Assembly (NCBI GenBank): GCA_934757855.1
Contig: CAKVLR010000002.1
Location: 310,001-374,000, forward strand
Reading direction: 5' to 3'
Length of the DNA: 64,000 nt
Source of the DNA: an uncultured Clostridia bacterium
GTDB lineage: Bacteria; Bacillota; Clostridia; Christensenellales; UBA1242
Shown here: positions 1 to 8,097 of the stretch, piece by piece
Numbering within the stretch: position 1 is the first letter of the stretch
Layout: the number at the start of each line of letters is the position of its first letter
The notes under the pieces: generated by a model
Database searches by the model: none
Seen by the model: the letters and a program-made list of their open reading frames with translations, nothing else
Told to the model about the DNA's origin: nothing
Program-made: the position numbers and the translations under genes

Positions 1-222
1 ACGCTCTTTTTTGGCAACTCGAAATATTTTCGTTTTGTAACAAAACCATTCTGCTGGTAATTGATGTATCACCCACGCAATCAAAGCATCAAGCAAAAAT
101 ATAAAGATTGCACCTAGCACGCCTGCTAGTACAGAATACACCACTCCCGCCCCAACAAGAATATTTACCCCCATTACGAGTAATAAACTTACTGCTAAAC
201 CTATTATATAATATCTAAGCAT
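1..222 (-). CDS. Partial membrane protein, possibly CrtO-like acyltransferase
   Basis: The start codon is at 220-222, preceded by GAGG at 227-230, and the frame stays open to the window edge for 74 codons. The visible N-terminus holds two hydrophobic segments (about residues 4-30 and 32-52), then a basic stretch (LPAEWFCYKTKIFRVAKKER). The spacing and the LP..WF....KIF..KK.E pattern recall the glycosyl-4,4'-diaponeurosporenoate acyltransferase (CrtO-like) family. This is recalled from family knowledge and is tentative, because most of the protein is missing. It follows an acyltransferase and a glycosyltransferase on the same strand, so a role in a membrane glycolipid or lipid modification is a reasonable inference. 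Confidence 0.6.
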   Translation of the reverse strand, partial: MLRYYIIGLAVSLLLVMGVNILVGAGVVYSVLAGVLGAIFIFLLDALIAWVIHQLPAEWFCYKTKIFRVAKKER

Positions 223-240
223 TTTTCCTCTTTATTTTAG

Positions 241-316
241 GTACTATGCAATGCATAGTACTGTGTTTTTCCGTGAAAAATCGTGTTTTTTCACGCTTTT
301 TTGCTAATTTTTAGCA
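241..316. repeat. Three short palindromes between genes
   Basis: The 88-bp gap between the acyltransferase and the partial gene holds three hairpins. At 241-261 a perfect palindrome has arms GTACTATGCA / TGCATAGTAC around one A; the identical sequence recurs at 47187-47207. At 272-295 the arms CGTGAAAAA / TTTTTCACG recur in near-identical form at 19982-20003. At 303-316 there is GCTAA/TTAGC. They could be attenuators or copies of small intergenic repeats. Confidence 0.6.
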
Positions 317-1093
317 CTTTTTGCCCATTTTGGACACATTGTAACAATTTTCCCAAAGGCAACTATTTTGCGTAATTAAATCATGAATACGCTCTAGTCT
401 ATCCTCTTTTTTAGAATAAATAGGCGGTAAAATATGCAAATTCATATATTTAATTTCTCTACCATTTTTTGCCATTCTTCCACTGCTACGGTATGTAATG
501 AAAATTGGCAAAATCGGCAAATCATATTTTACGGCATAATGAAACGCTCCATTTTTTAGAGGGCGCGGTTTTTCATAATCGGGCCACATTGCCTGCTCAG
601 GATAAAAGGCAATAAAATATTTTTTATCTACAAAATACTTAAATGCCTCGTTAAAATTTTTCATTCCCTCACGATTACTACCGAACGGCATCATACCACC
701 CACACGCATCATTTCACCAAAAAAGCCTCGCTGATTATTAAAGTCGCCTGCGGTTATTTTGACTTTACGCCCACGCAACGCTTTTTTGATAGCCAAACAA
801 TCAAACATATTTGTGTGATTGCAAGTCACAATAGCACTATCTAAATTTTTTAAATTCTCTCTCCCATAAACTCGCACACGGTTTACTACATTATTTTTCC
901 ACCACGAATACGGGTTTACCACAAATATTTTTTGAAAAAATTGTCTAAATCTTGTACCAAAATTGTTGCCTATATAATCAAAATTTTCATCTACTTTAAT
1001 AGCATTTTCATAATTAATAGGAACAATGTGTTGGTCGAATTTCTGCTCGCTTTCATACTCTTTTATCCTCTCTTGAATTTCTTGATAAGTCAT
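311..1093 (-). CDS. PlsC-family lysophospholipid-type acyltransferase
   Basis: 260 aa. The core carries the acyltransferase NHxxxxD motif (CNHTNMFDCL, about residues 91-100), and a second block around FYPEQAMW ... PLKNGAFHYAVKYDLPILPIFITY resembles the substrate-binding and catalytic blocks of 1-acyl-glycerol-3-phosphate acyltransferases (PlsC/LPLAT). The usual second-block signature (F)PEGxR is altered to PEQAMW, so the acceptor may not be a standard lysophosphatidate. The start is only 2 nt after the stop of the upstream glycosyltransferase, which implies translational coupling. It probably acts at the cytoplasmic membrane face in the same lipid or glycolipid pathway as its neighbours. Confidence 0.85.
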   Translation of the reverse strand: MTYQEIQERIKEYESEQKFDQHIVPINYENAIKVDENFDYIGNNFGTRFRQFFQKIFVVNPYSWWKNNVVNRVRVYGRENLKNLDSAIVTCNHTNMFDCLAIKKALRGRKVKITAGDFNNQRGFFGEMMRVGGMMPFGSNREGMKNFNEAFKYFVDKKYFIAFYPEQAMWPDYEKPRPLKNGAFHYAVKYDLPILPIFITYRSSGRMAKNGREIKYMNLHILPPIYSKKEDRLERIHDLITQNSCLWENCYNVSKMGKKC

Positions 1094-1095
1094 AT

Positions 1096-2388
1096 CTACT
1101 CGCCTTTTTTGTTTTCATTTGTGTAAGTCACGCGTTCGATTACTTCCCACACTTGACTTTGTCTATTCAAAAGCGCTTTTGTCACGATAGGAATGTAGCC
1201 CATATAGAAAATCGGGTGGAAAAATAGCACAATTATTTTTTTGTAAAAAGGCAATTTGATATTTTTCCAATCAGCCACCAAACACGCGACAGTGAGCGCA
1301 AAAAATGACAAATACAACAAGCCAAAGCCCGCACTAGCGTAAATTGCGTTTAGCGCCCATTCGCCATACCCCATAGCACCCAAAAGTATCGCACCAAAGA
1401 GATTTAACACCGTAAATACCACGAGCATACCTATATAGCAATATACCTTATTTAGCGAAGTCGTGTAATAAATGTCGCGCTTTATTTCCTTTGTGCACGG
1501 TAAATTTTCCAGTTTTTCCGCATACAATCTCGTACTATCAACGACTCCCGTCATCCACCTAGTACGGCGTTTATTTGTCATATCGCGACTAAGCGCTTCT
1601 TCAACATACATTTTTGCATATGAATAATAAAAGGTCGTAAATCTGCGCACTACACTATCAAACATCAATTCTATATCTTCGGTCAAAGTCTTTTGATACG
1701 GAAAGCCACCCAAAGTTGCTATCATATCACTTCTAAACATAATGCCCGTGCCTATTGTCATATTTATAGCACCAAGTCGCGATTTGTGTTTATTGCCCAA
1801 TTCATCAATCATAGTCCAAATCAAACCGTTGCAATTTGACCAAATACTATTTGCTTTTTTATCACCAAAATACCAATTTTTTACCAATTTTTTGGCTTGA
1901 ATAATTTGCGCACCACTGCTAAGCGCATTGTTCATTTCTTCCAAAAAATACTTATCTAGCACACAATCAGCATCAACAATCACATACGCATCACTTTTAT
2001 TTCCTTCCGCTAGACAATTTTTTAAGCACTTGTCAACCGCATAGCCTTTGCAATTTTGCTCAGGCACGATATGCACGCGCGCGCCGTAATTTTTTGCCAT
2101 TTCGATTGTAGGGTCATTTGCGTCTTTTACGATTATTTCAATCGAAAATTTTTCGCGCGGATAACTTTGCCCGTTTAGACTATCTAGTAACATTCCTATG
2201 ACCTTACTTTCATTTCTCGCAGGAATTACCACCGCGATTTTATTTAATATGGTATTAAAAATTCGTTTTTGTTTTTTTCTACCGCCAAACCACCCCATAA
2301 GGCGTGGCATATAATATATGATAAATGCAACCGCTAGCATAGCACATAGAATTGCGGCCGCGTTTATCACCGTTGCTAACACACTCAT
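1096..2388 (-). CDS. Membrane glycosyltransferase, family 2
   Basis: 430 aa. An N-terminal membrane segment (about residues 5-30) is followed by a GT-A domain starting VVIPARNESKVIG. Nucleotide-sugar and metal motifs are visible: DAD (IVDADCVLD, about 128-136), TEDIEL (catalytic ED) and a RRTRW motif like the Q/RxxRW of processive GT2 enzymes. About four hydrophobic segments follow at the C-terminus (from about residue 315). The enzyme should transfer sugars from nucleotide donors to a membrane acceptor. It is the first gene of the three-gene minus-strand cluster and is divergent from the HTH regulator at 2607. The acceptor cannot be told from the sequence. Confidence 0.85.
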   Translation of the reverse strand: MSVLATVINAAAILCAMLAVAFIIYYMPRLMGWFGGRKKQKRIFNTILNKIAVVIPARNESKVIGMLLDSLNGQSYPREKFSIEIIVKDANDPTIEMAKNYGARVHIVPEQNCKGYAVDKCLKNCLAEGNKSDAYVIVDADCVLDKYFLEEMNNALSSGAQIIQAKKLVKNWYFGDKKANSIWSNCNGLIWTMIDELGNKHKSRLGAINMTIGTGIMFRSDMIATLGGFPYQKTLTEDIELMFDSVVRRFTTFYYSYAKMYVEEALSRDMTNKRRTRWMTGVVDSTRLYAEKLENLPCTKEIKRDIYYTTSLNKVYCYIGMLVVFTVLNLFGAILLGAMGYGEWALNAIYASAGFGLLYLSFFALTVACLVADWKNIKLPFYKKIIVLFFHPIFYMGYIPIVTKALLNRQSQVWEVIERVTYTNENKKGE

Positions 2389-2479
2389 AAACTACCTCCC
2401 TCGTATGTTTAACCATAATTTAGCAAATATTTTATGAAATTAGCAATTCGATTTTGCAAAAATTTTTCCATACTTTATC

Positions 2480-2560
2480 TACTGCAAAATAGAGGCTATT
2501 CTACTGCTAGTATAGCCTATTAGAACAACTCTACTCACAGTAGAATTTTTGATAAATTTA
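2480..2560. promoter_or_regulatory. Divergent intergenic region with inverted repeats
   Basis: Between the glycosyltransferase and the HTH gene, AGGCTAT and ATAGCCT form a 7-bp inverted repeat (about 2491-2516), and CTACT-cac-AGTAG forms another just downstream. TCTACTG occurs several times. They are candidate operators for the adjacent regulator. This is inference from position only. Confidence 0.35.
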
Positions 2561-2570
2561 GTTTAAATGC

Positions 2571-2606
2571 TTGATTTTTGTAGTAGAAAAATGCTAAAAT
2601 AAGTTT
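2571..2606 (+). promoter_or_regulatory. Promoter of HTH gene; leaderless transcript expected
   Basis: -35 TTGATT (2571-2576), 18-bp spacer, -10 TAAAAT (2595-2600). The ATG at 2607 lies only 6 nt after the -10 box, where transcription would start, and there is no Shine-Dalgarno sequence. The mRNA is therefore predicted to begin at or next to the start codon. Confidence 0.55.
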
Positions 2607-3341
2607 ATGGAAAATTTGAATGAGATAATTGCAGGCAATTTAATAACTTTACGCAAGCAACACAAGATGACGCAACTCGAACTCGCGCAAAAACTAAATT
2701 TTTCGGACAAATCAGTATCAAAATGGGAGAAAGGCGAGTCGATACCAAGTGTGGAAATTTTGGTGCAGTTGGCAGAAATTTACGGCGTAACTTTGGACTA
2801 TTTTACGCACGAAAACAAAGGCACAAAAGACTTCGTAAAGGCTGAGCCTAAAAAATATAATAAATTGATAATTAGTTTGCTTAGTATTTCGGTAGTGTGG
2901 ATTTTGGCTACCGCAATTTATGTATATAGCAACACAATTTTTAACCTCAATGTTTGGACTGTGTTTATTTGGGCTTTTCCTGTTTCGTTTGTGTTAGCCA
3001 TAATTTTTAACGCAATTTGGGGCAAGCGCAAGTATATTTTTTGGATTTTGTCGGGATTTTTATGGACACTCGCGACTTCCGTTTTCTTACAATTTTTGGA
3101 ATACCACTTGTGGCTAATCTTTATACTTGCCGTACCTTTCCAAATCACTATTATACTTTGGTCTGGGCTAAAACCACGCCAGAAAAAACAAAAACAACCA
3201 AAACCTAAGCAAGAAAAAGAGACAAAAACGGAAAATTTAGATACACGCATAGATGCTACAAATACTAATAATTCAAACTCTAAAAATGCTGGCACTCTCA
3301 ACTCTAAAAACACTGATAATTCCAACTCAAAAACTAACTAA
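2607..3341 (+). CDS. XRE-family HTH regulator with membrane domain
   Basis: 244 aa. Residues 1-65 are a Cro/CI-type helix-turn-helix (LRKQHKMTQLELAQKL ... SDKSVSKWEKGESIPSVEILVQLA). Four hydrophobic segments follow at about 88-110, 117-138, 143-165 and 168-188. The tail is Lys-rich and then Asn/Ser/Lys-rich low complexity (about 192-244). This layout fits the common clostridial class of membrane-tethered XRE regulators, but the signal and targets are unknown. It is divergent from the glycosyltransferase cluster, which it may regulate. There is no ribosome-binding site, and the promoter sits directly against the ATG. Confidence 0.85.
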   Translation: MENLNEIIAGNLITLRKQHKMTQLELAQKLNFSDKSVSKWEKGESIPSVEILVQLAEIYGVTLDYFTHENKGTKDFVKAEPKKYNKLIISLLSISVVWILATAIYVYSNTIFNLNVWTVFIWAFPVSFVLAIIFNAIWGKRKYIFWILSGFLWTLATSVFLQFLEYHLWLIFILAVPFQITIILWSGLKPRQKKQKQPKPKQEKETKTENLDTRIDATNTNNSNSKNAGTLNSKNTDNSNSKTN

Positions 3342-3439
3342 TTAATTACAAAAAAAATTGAAAATAAATTTATATTTTTTAAAAAATATCATTATTTATA
3401 ATAATATTTTTTTATAAAAATAATATCACTCTTTATAAC

Positions 3440-3470
3440 AAAAAGGCATACCTAAACAGTATGTCTTTTT
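3440..3470. terminator. Bidirectional terminator between HTH gene and iscU
   Basis: Stem AAAAAGGCATAC / GTATGTCTTTTT with one G-U pair and a short loop. The A-run and T-run make it usable from both converging genes. Confidence 0.8.
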
Positions 3471-3483
3471 GTATATTTTCTAC

Positions 3484-3906
3484 TTAGTGGCACTCGCAAC
3501 ATTCGACAGATTTAAACAATTCTTTGTCGTATGGAATATTGTGCGTATCGTAATAATTTTTTACCGCTGATTTTACCGCTTCTTCCGCAAGCACCGAACA
3601 GTGCAATTTATACGCAGGCAAGCCGTCCAAAGCCTCCACAACCGCTTGATTTGATAATTTTAGCGCATCACTAATAGGCTTGCCTTTTATCAATTCGGTC
3701 GCCATTGAACTAGTAGCAATCGCGCTACCGCACCCAAAAGTCCTAAATTTTACATCGGTAATGATATTATCCTTTACCTTGATATACATACGCATAATGT
3801 CACCACATTTTGCATTACCCACTTCGCCAACACCATCAGCATCAGCAATTTCGCCAATATTGCGCGGATTTCTAAAATGGTCCATAACTTTTTCGCTATA
3901 TAACAT
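3484..3906 (-). CDS. iscU: Fe-S cluster scaffold protein IscU/NifU-type
   Basis: 140 aa. It has the three scaffold cysteines of the IscU/NifU-N family in context: GNAKCGD, TFGCGSAIATSS and HCSVLAEEA, with the conserved Asp after the first Cys. It assembles [2Fe-2S]/[4Fe-4S] clusters from sulfur delivered by IscS. The C-terminus carries an extra Cys/His tail (VECCECH), which is not part of the scaffold core; clostridial NifU-like proteins often have such tails. The gene overlaps the end of iscS by 11 bp, so the two are translationally coupled. Confidence 0.95.
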   Translation of the reverse strand: MLYSEKVMDHFRNPRNIGEIADADGVGEVGNAKCGDIMRMYIKVKDNIITDVKFRTFGCGSAIATSSMATELIKGKPISDALKLSNQAVVEALDGLPAYKLHCSVLAEEAVKSAVKNYYDTHNIPYDKELFKSVECCECH

Positions 3907-5080
3907 ATTTTCTCACTCCTTTTTGTAATTCGTCCCAAACGGGCGAAATTTTACGCAAGTATTCCACAATTTGAGGCACAACTTTGATAACCTCATCAAT
4001 TTCTTGTTCGGTGGTAAATTTACTGAGTGTCAACCTCAATGAACCGTGCGCCACTTCGTGCGGTCTGCCGATTGCTAGCAACACATGACTTGGGTCAAGC
4101 GAACCCGAGGTACACGCACTCCCCGAACTTGCGCAAATTCCTTTGTCATCGAGCAAAAGCAACAAACTTTCACCCTCAATACCTTCAAAACAAATATTTA
4201 CATTGTTAGGTAAACGATTTTTTGCATCACCATTTAGCGCGCTGTGCGGAATTTTTAGCAGATTTTGTATCAATTTGTCACGCAATTTCGTTTCGCGCGC
4301 AGAAACTTCCGCCATTTCAGTAACTGCATTTTTTAAAGCAACGGCAAGCCCAACTATGCCCGCCAAATTTTCAGTACCAGCGCGTTTATTTCTTTCTTGC
4401 GCTCCGCCATTTATGAGCGGAGTAAGCAAAATTCCTTGCCTTGCGTAAAGCACGCCCACGCCCTTTGGACCGTGAAATTTATGCCCAGAAATACTCAGTA
4501 AATCTATATTTTGCGCTTGCACATCGACTGGAATATGCCCCACCGCTTGCACTGCATCGGTGTGAAAAATTATTTTCTTTTCACGGCAAATTGCACCTAT
4601 TTCAGCGATTGGTTGAATAGTGCCGATTTCGTTATTTGCAAACATAATTGTGACCAAACAAGTGTCATCACGAATGGCGTTTTTGAGGTCCTCCACACGC
4701 ACAATACCGTTTTCATACACATCAAGATATGTAACCTCAAAGCCTTGCGCTTTCATTTTGTCCAAAGTATGCAAGACTGCGTGATGCTCAAATTTTGAGG
4801 TAATAATGTGTTTTTTACCGCGTTTTTCACCGATTTTACAAGCGGAAATAATCGCTTGATTGTCGCTTTCACTCCCGCCCGAAGTAAAAATAATTTCATT
4901 TGGCTTTGCGTTTATGCTTTTAGCCACGCTCTCGCGCGCCTGCTCCAAAATTTCTTTTGCGTGCTGACCCATACTATGTAAACTAGAAGCGTTGCCATAC
5001 ATTTCGCCAAAATAAGGCAACATTTTTTGCACTACCGCATCATCAGTCTTGGTCGTGCCAGCATTATCTAAATAAATCAT
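3896..5080 (-). CDS. iscS: Cysteine desulfurase
   Basis: 394 aa, normal for IscS/NifS class-V aminotransferases. The PLP lysine sits in SISGHKFHGPKG (about residue 203), the cofactor-binding TSGGSESDNQAI near residue 67, and the mobile catalytic cysteine loop SSGSACTSGS near 325. It removes sulfur from cysteine as a persulfide and passes it to IscU, encoded just downstream with an 11-bp overlap. An AAGGAG site lies upstream of the start. An IscR-type operator lies in its promoter region (5154-5166). A tRNA thiolation role is also possible for this family. Confidence 0.95.
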   Translation of the reverse strand: MIYLDNAGTTKTDDAVVQKMLPYFGEMYGNASSLHSMGQHAKEILEQARESVAKSINAKPNEIIFTSGGSESDNQAIISACKIGEKRGKKHIITSKFEHHAVLHTLDKMKAQGFEVTYLDVYENGIVRVEDLKNAIRDDTCLVTIMFANNEIGTIQPIAEIGAICREKKIIFHTDAVQAVGHIPVDVQAQNIDLLSISGHKFHGPKGVGVLYARQGILLTPLINGGAQERNKRAGTENLAGIVGLAVALKNAVTEMAEVSARETKLRDKLIQNLLKIPHSALNGDAKNRLPNNVNICFEGIEGESLLLLLDDKGICASSGSACTSGSLDPSHVLLAIGRPHEVAHGSLRLTLSKFTTEQEIDEVIKVVPQIVEYLRKISPVWDELQKGVRKYVI

Positions 5081-5153
5081 AATATATAATTTTCTCCTTG
5101 ATTTGTTGTTTTTTGTTTCTTTTTGTTGTTTTTGGGACGATTTTTATAATTCC

Positions 5154-5166
5154 TACCATTTTGGTA
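5154..5166. promoter_or_regulatory. Putative IscR/Rrf2 operator upstream of iscS
   Basis: Perfect palindrome TACCA-TTT-TGGTA in the 212-bp gap between iscR and iscS. Reading on the minus strand it is followed by GGAATTATAA, matching the ACC...GGTAGGAAT pattern known for Rrf2/IscR boxes in Gram-positives and overlapping a plausible -10. Feedback repression of iscSU by the upstream iscR product is inferred. Confidence 0.65.
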
Positions 5167-5292
5167 TGATTTTATTTTAAAACAAAATTCTCCATTTGTC
5201 AATAACATATTTTAAAAAAATCAAAATAATTTTTTAAAAAAATAAAAACAATAATTAGATTGAATTAATCATTGTTTTTTCATATTTTTTAT

Positions 5293-5703
5293 TTATTTTT
5301 TTTGATAATTTTTATCTAGGACATTTTGCAAAGTTACATCTTGCAAAAAGCCATTGATAAGATTTGTGAGGTAGTCCCAAACTTCGCGCGTATCACAAAT
5401 TGCAGAACGCGGACAATTTTCCCCACCCAAACAAGAAGCGAGGCAAGTATTGTCGCCCGTTGCGTCTAAGATTTGCTTTATGGTTATTTCGCTTGCGGAG
5501 CGAGATAGTCTATATCCGCCGTTCACCCCGCGCACGCCCTCAACAAGCCCCGCTTGTGCAAGCATAGAGATAATTTTTTCCAAATATTTTACCGACACAT
5601 CTTGTCTAGCGGAAATATCTGCAAGCGAAGTGAGTTCGCCATTTTTGCGCGCAATATCCGCCATAACGCGCACGGCATAACGCCCTTTTGTGGTCAAATG
5701 CAT
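5293..5703 (-). CDS. iscR: Rrf2-family Fe-S-responsive regulator, IscR-like
   Basis: 136 aa. The N-terminal winged helix begins MHLTTKGRYAVRVMADIA and includes LADISARQDVSVKYLEKIISML and GVNGGYRLSRS, all typical of Rrf2 proteins. Cysteines in TCLASCLGGENCPRSAIC (about residues 91-108) fit the [2Fe-2S]-binding loop of IscR. It should sense Fe-S status and control the adjacent iscSU. The start is 8 nt after the prfA stop, so it is probably co-transcribed with prmC-prfA. A palindromic box consistent with this family lies between it and iscS. Confidence 0.9.
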   Translation of the reverse strand: MHLTTKGRYAVRVMADIARKNGELTSLADISARQDVSVKYLEKIISMLAQAGLVEGVRGVNGGYRLSRSASEITIKQILDATGDNTCLASCLGGENCPRSAICDTREVWDYLTNLINGFLQDVTLQNVLDKNYQKK

Positions 5704-5711
5704 ATTTTCAC

Positions 5712-6779
5712 CTAGCCTAAATTTTCCAATTTCAATTTGATTTCTTCTTGGTGCAACGCATCTAGCATTTCCTCAATATCGCCTTGCATAAAGTCGTTTA
5801 TATTGTGCATACTCAAACCTATGCGGTGGTCGGTAACTCTACCTTGCGGGAAGTTGTATGTACGAATACGCTCGCTACGGTCGCCAGTACCGACTTGTGA
5901 TTTACGCTGTTGTGCATTTTCAGCAACTGCTTTTTGTTGTTGCATATCTTCGAGTTTTGCAAGCAAAATTTTCATTGCTTTGTCTTTATTTTTGATTTGA
6001 CTGCGTTCATCTTGGCAAGTTACCACAATTCCGCTAGGAATGTGTGTAATACGAATAGCAGAGTCGGTGGTATTTACACCTTGCCCGCCGTGACCGCCCG
6101 CACGATATGTATCAATGCGCAAATCTTTGTCATCAATGGCGACATCGGTTTCCTCAACCTCTGGCAAAATGGCAACCGTGACAGTACTAGTATGCACTCT
6201 GCCTTGCGACTCTGTTTCTGGTACGCGTTGCACACGATGCACACCGCTTTCCCACTTCAATTTCCTATAAGCGCCCACACCATCAATCAGCATAACGCCC
6301 TCTTTTAGCCCGCCGACCTCAGTTTCGCTGTACTCCATAATTTCAGTGCGCCAGCCTTGTTTTTCGGCATATTTTTGGTACATTTTAAACAACTCAGCAC
6401 CAAAAAGCGAAGCCTCGTCACCACCAGCAGCGGGGCGAACTTCTACATAAACGCTACTGTCATCGTTTTTATCGCGAGGCAAAAGCATAATGCGCGCTTT
6501 TTCCTCGATTTTAGCAATTTCAGCCTCAGCCTCAGTTTTTTCCGCTTGCGCCATTTCTATAAGTTCGCTATCGGTGGTTTCGGCTAGCATTTCGGTAGCA
6601 CTATTTAATTTTGCATTTACTGTTTCAAAACGCTCGTAAAGTTCTGCATACTCGGCAAGCGCAGAATGTTCTTTTGCAACTTTTTTATATTTATTTATAT
6701 CAGCAATCAAATTAGGGTCGCACATTTCATCGCCTAACTGCTTATATTTCTCCACAAATGGTAATATTTTTTCAATCAT
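5712..6779 (-). CDS. prfA: Peptide chain release factor 1
   Basis: 355 aa, full length. The GGQ peptidyl-hydrolysis motif lies in AGGHGGQGVNTTDSAIRITH (about residues 227-246), and the RF1 C-terminal signature RIRTYNFPQGRVTDHRIG is present. It releases polypeptides at UAA/UAG codons. The start overlaps the prmC stop by 4 nt (ATGA type) with a good GAGGAG site upstream. Coupling to the methyltransferase that modifies this GGQ glutamine makes functional sense. Confidence 0.97.
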   Translation of the reverse strand: MIEKILPFVEKYKQLGDEMCDPNLIADINKYKKVAKEHSALAEYAELYERFETVNAKLNSATEMLAETTDSELIEMAQAEKTEAEAEIAKIEEKARIMLLPRDKNDDSSVYVEVRPAAGGDEASLFGAELFKMYQKYAEKQGWRTEIMEYSETEVGGLKEGVMLIDGVGAYRKLKWESGVHRVQRVPETESQGRVHTSTVTVAILPEVEETDVAIDDKDLRIDTYRAGGHGGQGVNTTDSAIRITHIPSGIVVTCQDERSQIKNKDKAMKILLAKLEDMQQQKAVAENAQQRKSQVGTGDRSERIRTYNFPQGRVTDHRIGLSMHNINDFMQGDIEEMLDALHQEEIKLKLENLG

Positions 6780-7582
6780 TTTTTACTCCTCGCAATCACA
6801 AATCTATCAAATCCGTAATAATCTGCCACAATATCGCAATCAAAATTTTCGCTCAAAATTTCAGCCACTTTGTCCGCTTGATAGTCGCCTACTTCTAAAT
6901 ACATCACCCCACCAATATTTAGGTGTTTAGGCGCAAGAACGCTCAATTTTCTATAAAAATCCAGCCCATCATCTCCGCCAAAAAGGGCTAATTTAGGCTC
7001 AAAATCACGCACACTTGCGGGCAAAGTGTCCATTTCTTTTTTATCTAGATATGGCGGATTAGATACAATCAAATCGAACTTGCCTAGCCTATCATCTACC
7101 AAATCGCATTGATAAAAATTTACCGCAACATTGTTTGCCATTGCATTTTGAATGGCAAGTTTGATTGCATTTTCGCTAATATCGGTCGCGGACACAACCG
7201 CATCGAGATTTTTACCCAAAGCAACCGCTATGCAACCGCTCCCCGTGCAAATATCAAGTATAGTGGTAGGCACACCCGCGTATTCTTGAATAATCATATC
7301 GCAAAGTTGTTCCGTTTCGCTACGCGGAATAAGCACATCGGGCGTCACCGACAATTCGCAATTCACAAAAGGCACAGTGCCTAAAATATAACCTAATGGC
7401 TCATTATTTTTCAAGCGTTTTAAATCGCGCTTGATTTCTGGTAGCATTTTAGTAGGTATTGTCGTTAAATCCCAACTAATCGGCTCAGATTTTAATTTAC
7501 TCACCAACAGCCACGCAAAATCGCGCGATTGATTTTTGTCTAAATCTTTGTTATTTTGATTAAAAAATTCACGAATTGTCAT
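6776..7582 (-). CDS. prmC: Release factor glutamine methyltransferase
   Basis: 268 aa. The SAM-binding motif ILDICTGSGCIAVALG is followed by the diagnostic NPPY motif (DLIVSNPPYLDK), which binds the substrate glutamine. The N-terminal helical domain includes PLGYILGTVPF and a VLIPRSETE segment, typical of PrmC/HemK. It N5-methylates the GGQ glutamine of release factors. It overlaps prfA by 4 nt, although prfA usually precedes prmC, so the order here is swapped. An AAAAAAGGAG site sits a little far upstream. Confidence 0.96.
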   Translation of the reverse strand: MTIREFFNQNNKDLDKNQSRDFAWLLVSKLKSEPISWDLTTIPTKMLPEIKRDLKRLKNNEPLGYILGTVPFVNCELSVTPDVLIPRSETEQLCDMIIQEYAGVPTTILDICTGSGCIAVALGKNLDAVVSATDISENAIKLAIQNAMANNVAVNFYQCDLVDDRLGKFDLIVSNPPYLDKKEMDTLPASVRDFEPKLALFGGDDGLDFYRKLSVLAPKHLNIGGVMYLEVGDYQADKVAEILSENFDCDIVADYYGFDRFVIARSKK

Positions 7583-7616
7583 TAGCCTTTGTTCTCCTTT
7601 TTTAGTCTAAAAAAGC

Positions 7617-7652
7617 AAAAAAATAGATGCCAAAAACTTTTTAGCACCTATT
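7617..7652 (-). terminator. Terminator after rpmE
   Basis: On the minus strand, AATAGGTGC pairs with GCATCTATT (one G-U) and is followed by a T-run. It separates rpmE from prmC. Confidence 0.75.
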
Positions 7653-7658
7653 GTCCAC

Positions 7659-7874
7659 TTATGCAGATTTCTTGTCAAGGTTGAATTTTTTGTTAAATTT
7701 CTCAACACGACCAGCAGCATCTACTATCTTTTGGTTACCAGTAAAGAAAGGGTGGCATTTGTTGCAAATGTCAACTTTCATAACATCTTCTTTATATGTA
7801 GAACGAGTGTCAAAAGTTTCACCGCAAGCGCAAACGACCTTTACATTGTGGTAATTTGGATGAACATTTTTCAT
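7659..7874 (-). CDS. rpmE: Ribosomal protein bL31
   Basis: 71 aa. It begins [26 protein letters not shown] and ends near [10 protein letters not shown], typical of bL31. The CAC and CNKC cysteines make it the zinc-binding (C+) form, which can act as a zinc reserve. An in-frame GTG nine bases upstream falls inside the ribosome-binding site (GAGGTG), so the ATG at 7872-7874 is the real start. It is transcribed alone, with its own promoter and terminator. Confidence 0.96.
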   Translation of the reverse strand: MKNVHPNYHNVKVVCACGETFDTRSTYKEDVMKVDICNKCHPFFTGNQKIVDAAGRVEKFNKKFNLDKKSA

Positions 7875-7909
7875 ACTTAGCACCTCAATTTAAAATTATT
7901 AGTAGGTTA

Positions 7910-7938
7910 ATTATATATTATTTTTAACAAAAAATCAA
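7910..7938 (-). promoter_or_regulatory. rpmE promoter
   Basis: On the minus strand: -35 TTGATT (7933-7938), 17-bp spacer, -10 TATAAT (7910-7915), then a short leader with GAGGTG before the ATG. Confidence 0.75.
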
Positions 7939-8029
7939 TAGTTTACGCCAAAAATTTTGAAAAATAGCGCAATTAAACATTAAATCTTATTTTAGATAGT
8001 AAAATCGCCCCCAAAAAACACACTTGATA

Positions 8030-8069
8030 TTGACTTTTTCTGCATTTTTTGGTACAATGATTGTATAAT
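8030..8069 (+). promoter_or_regulatory. Promoter of unknown gene at 8098
   Basis: TTGACT (8030-8035), 17-bp spacer and TACAAT (8053-8058). A second -10, TATAAT (8064-8069), lies 5 bp further on. Confidence 0.55.
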
Positions 8070-8097
8070 AAAAAATAGACTTGTGGAGGGTAAAATT

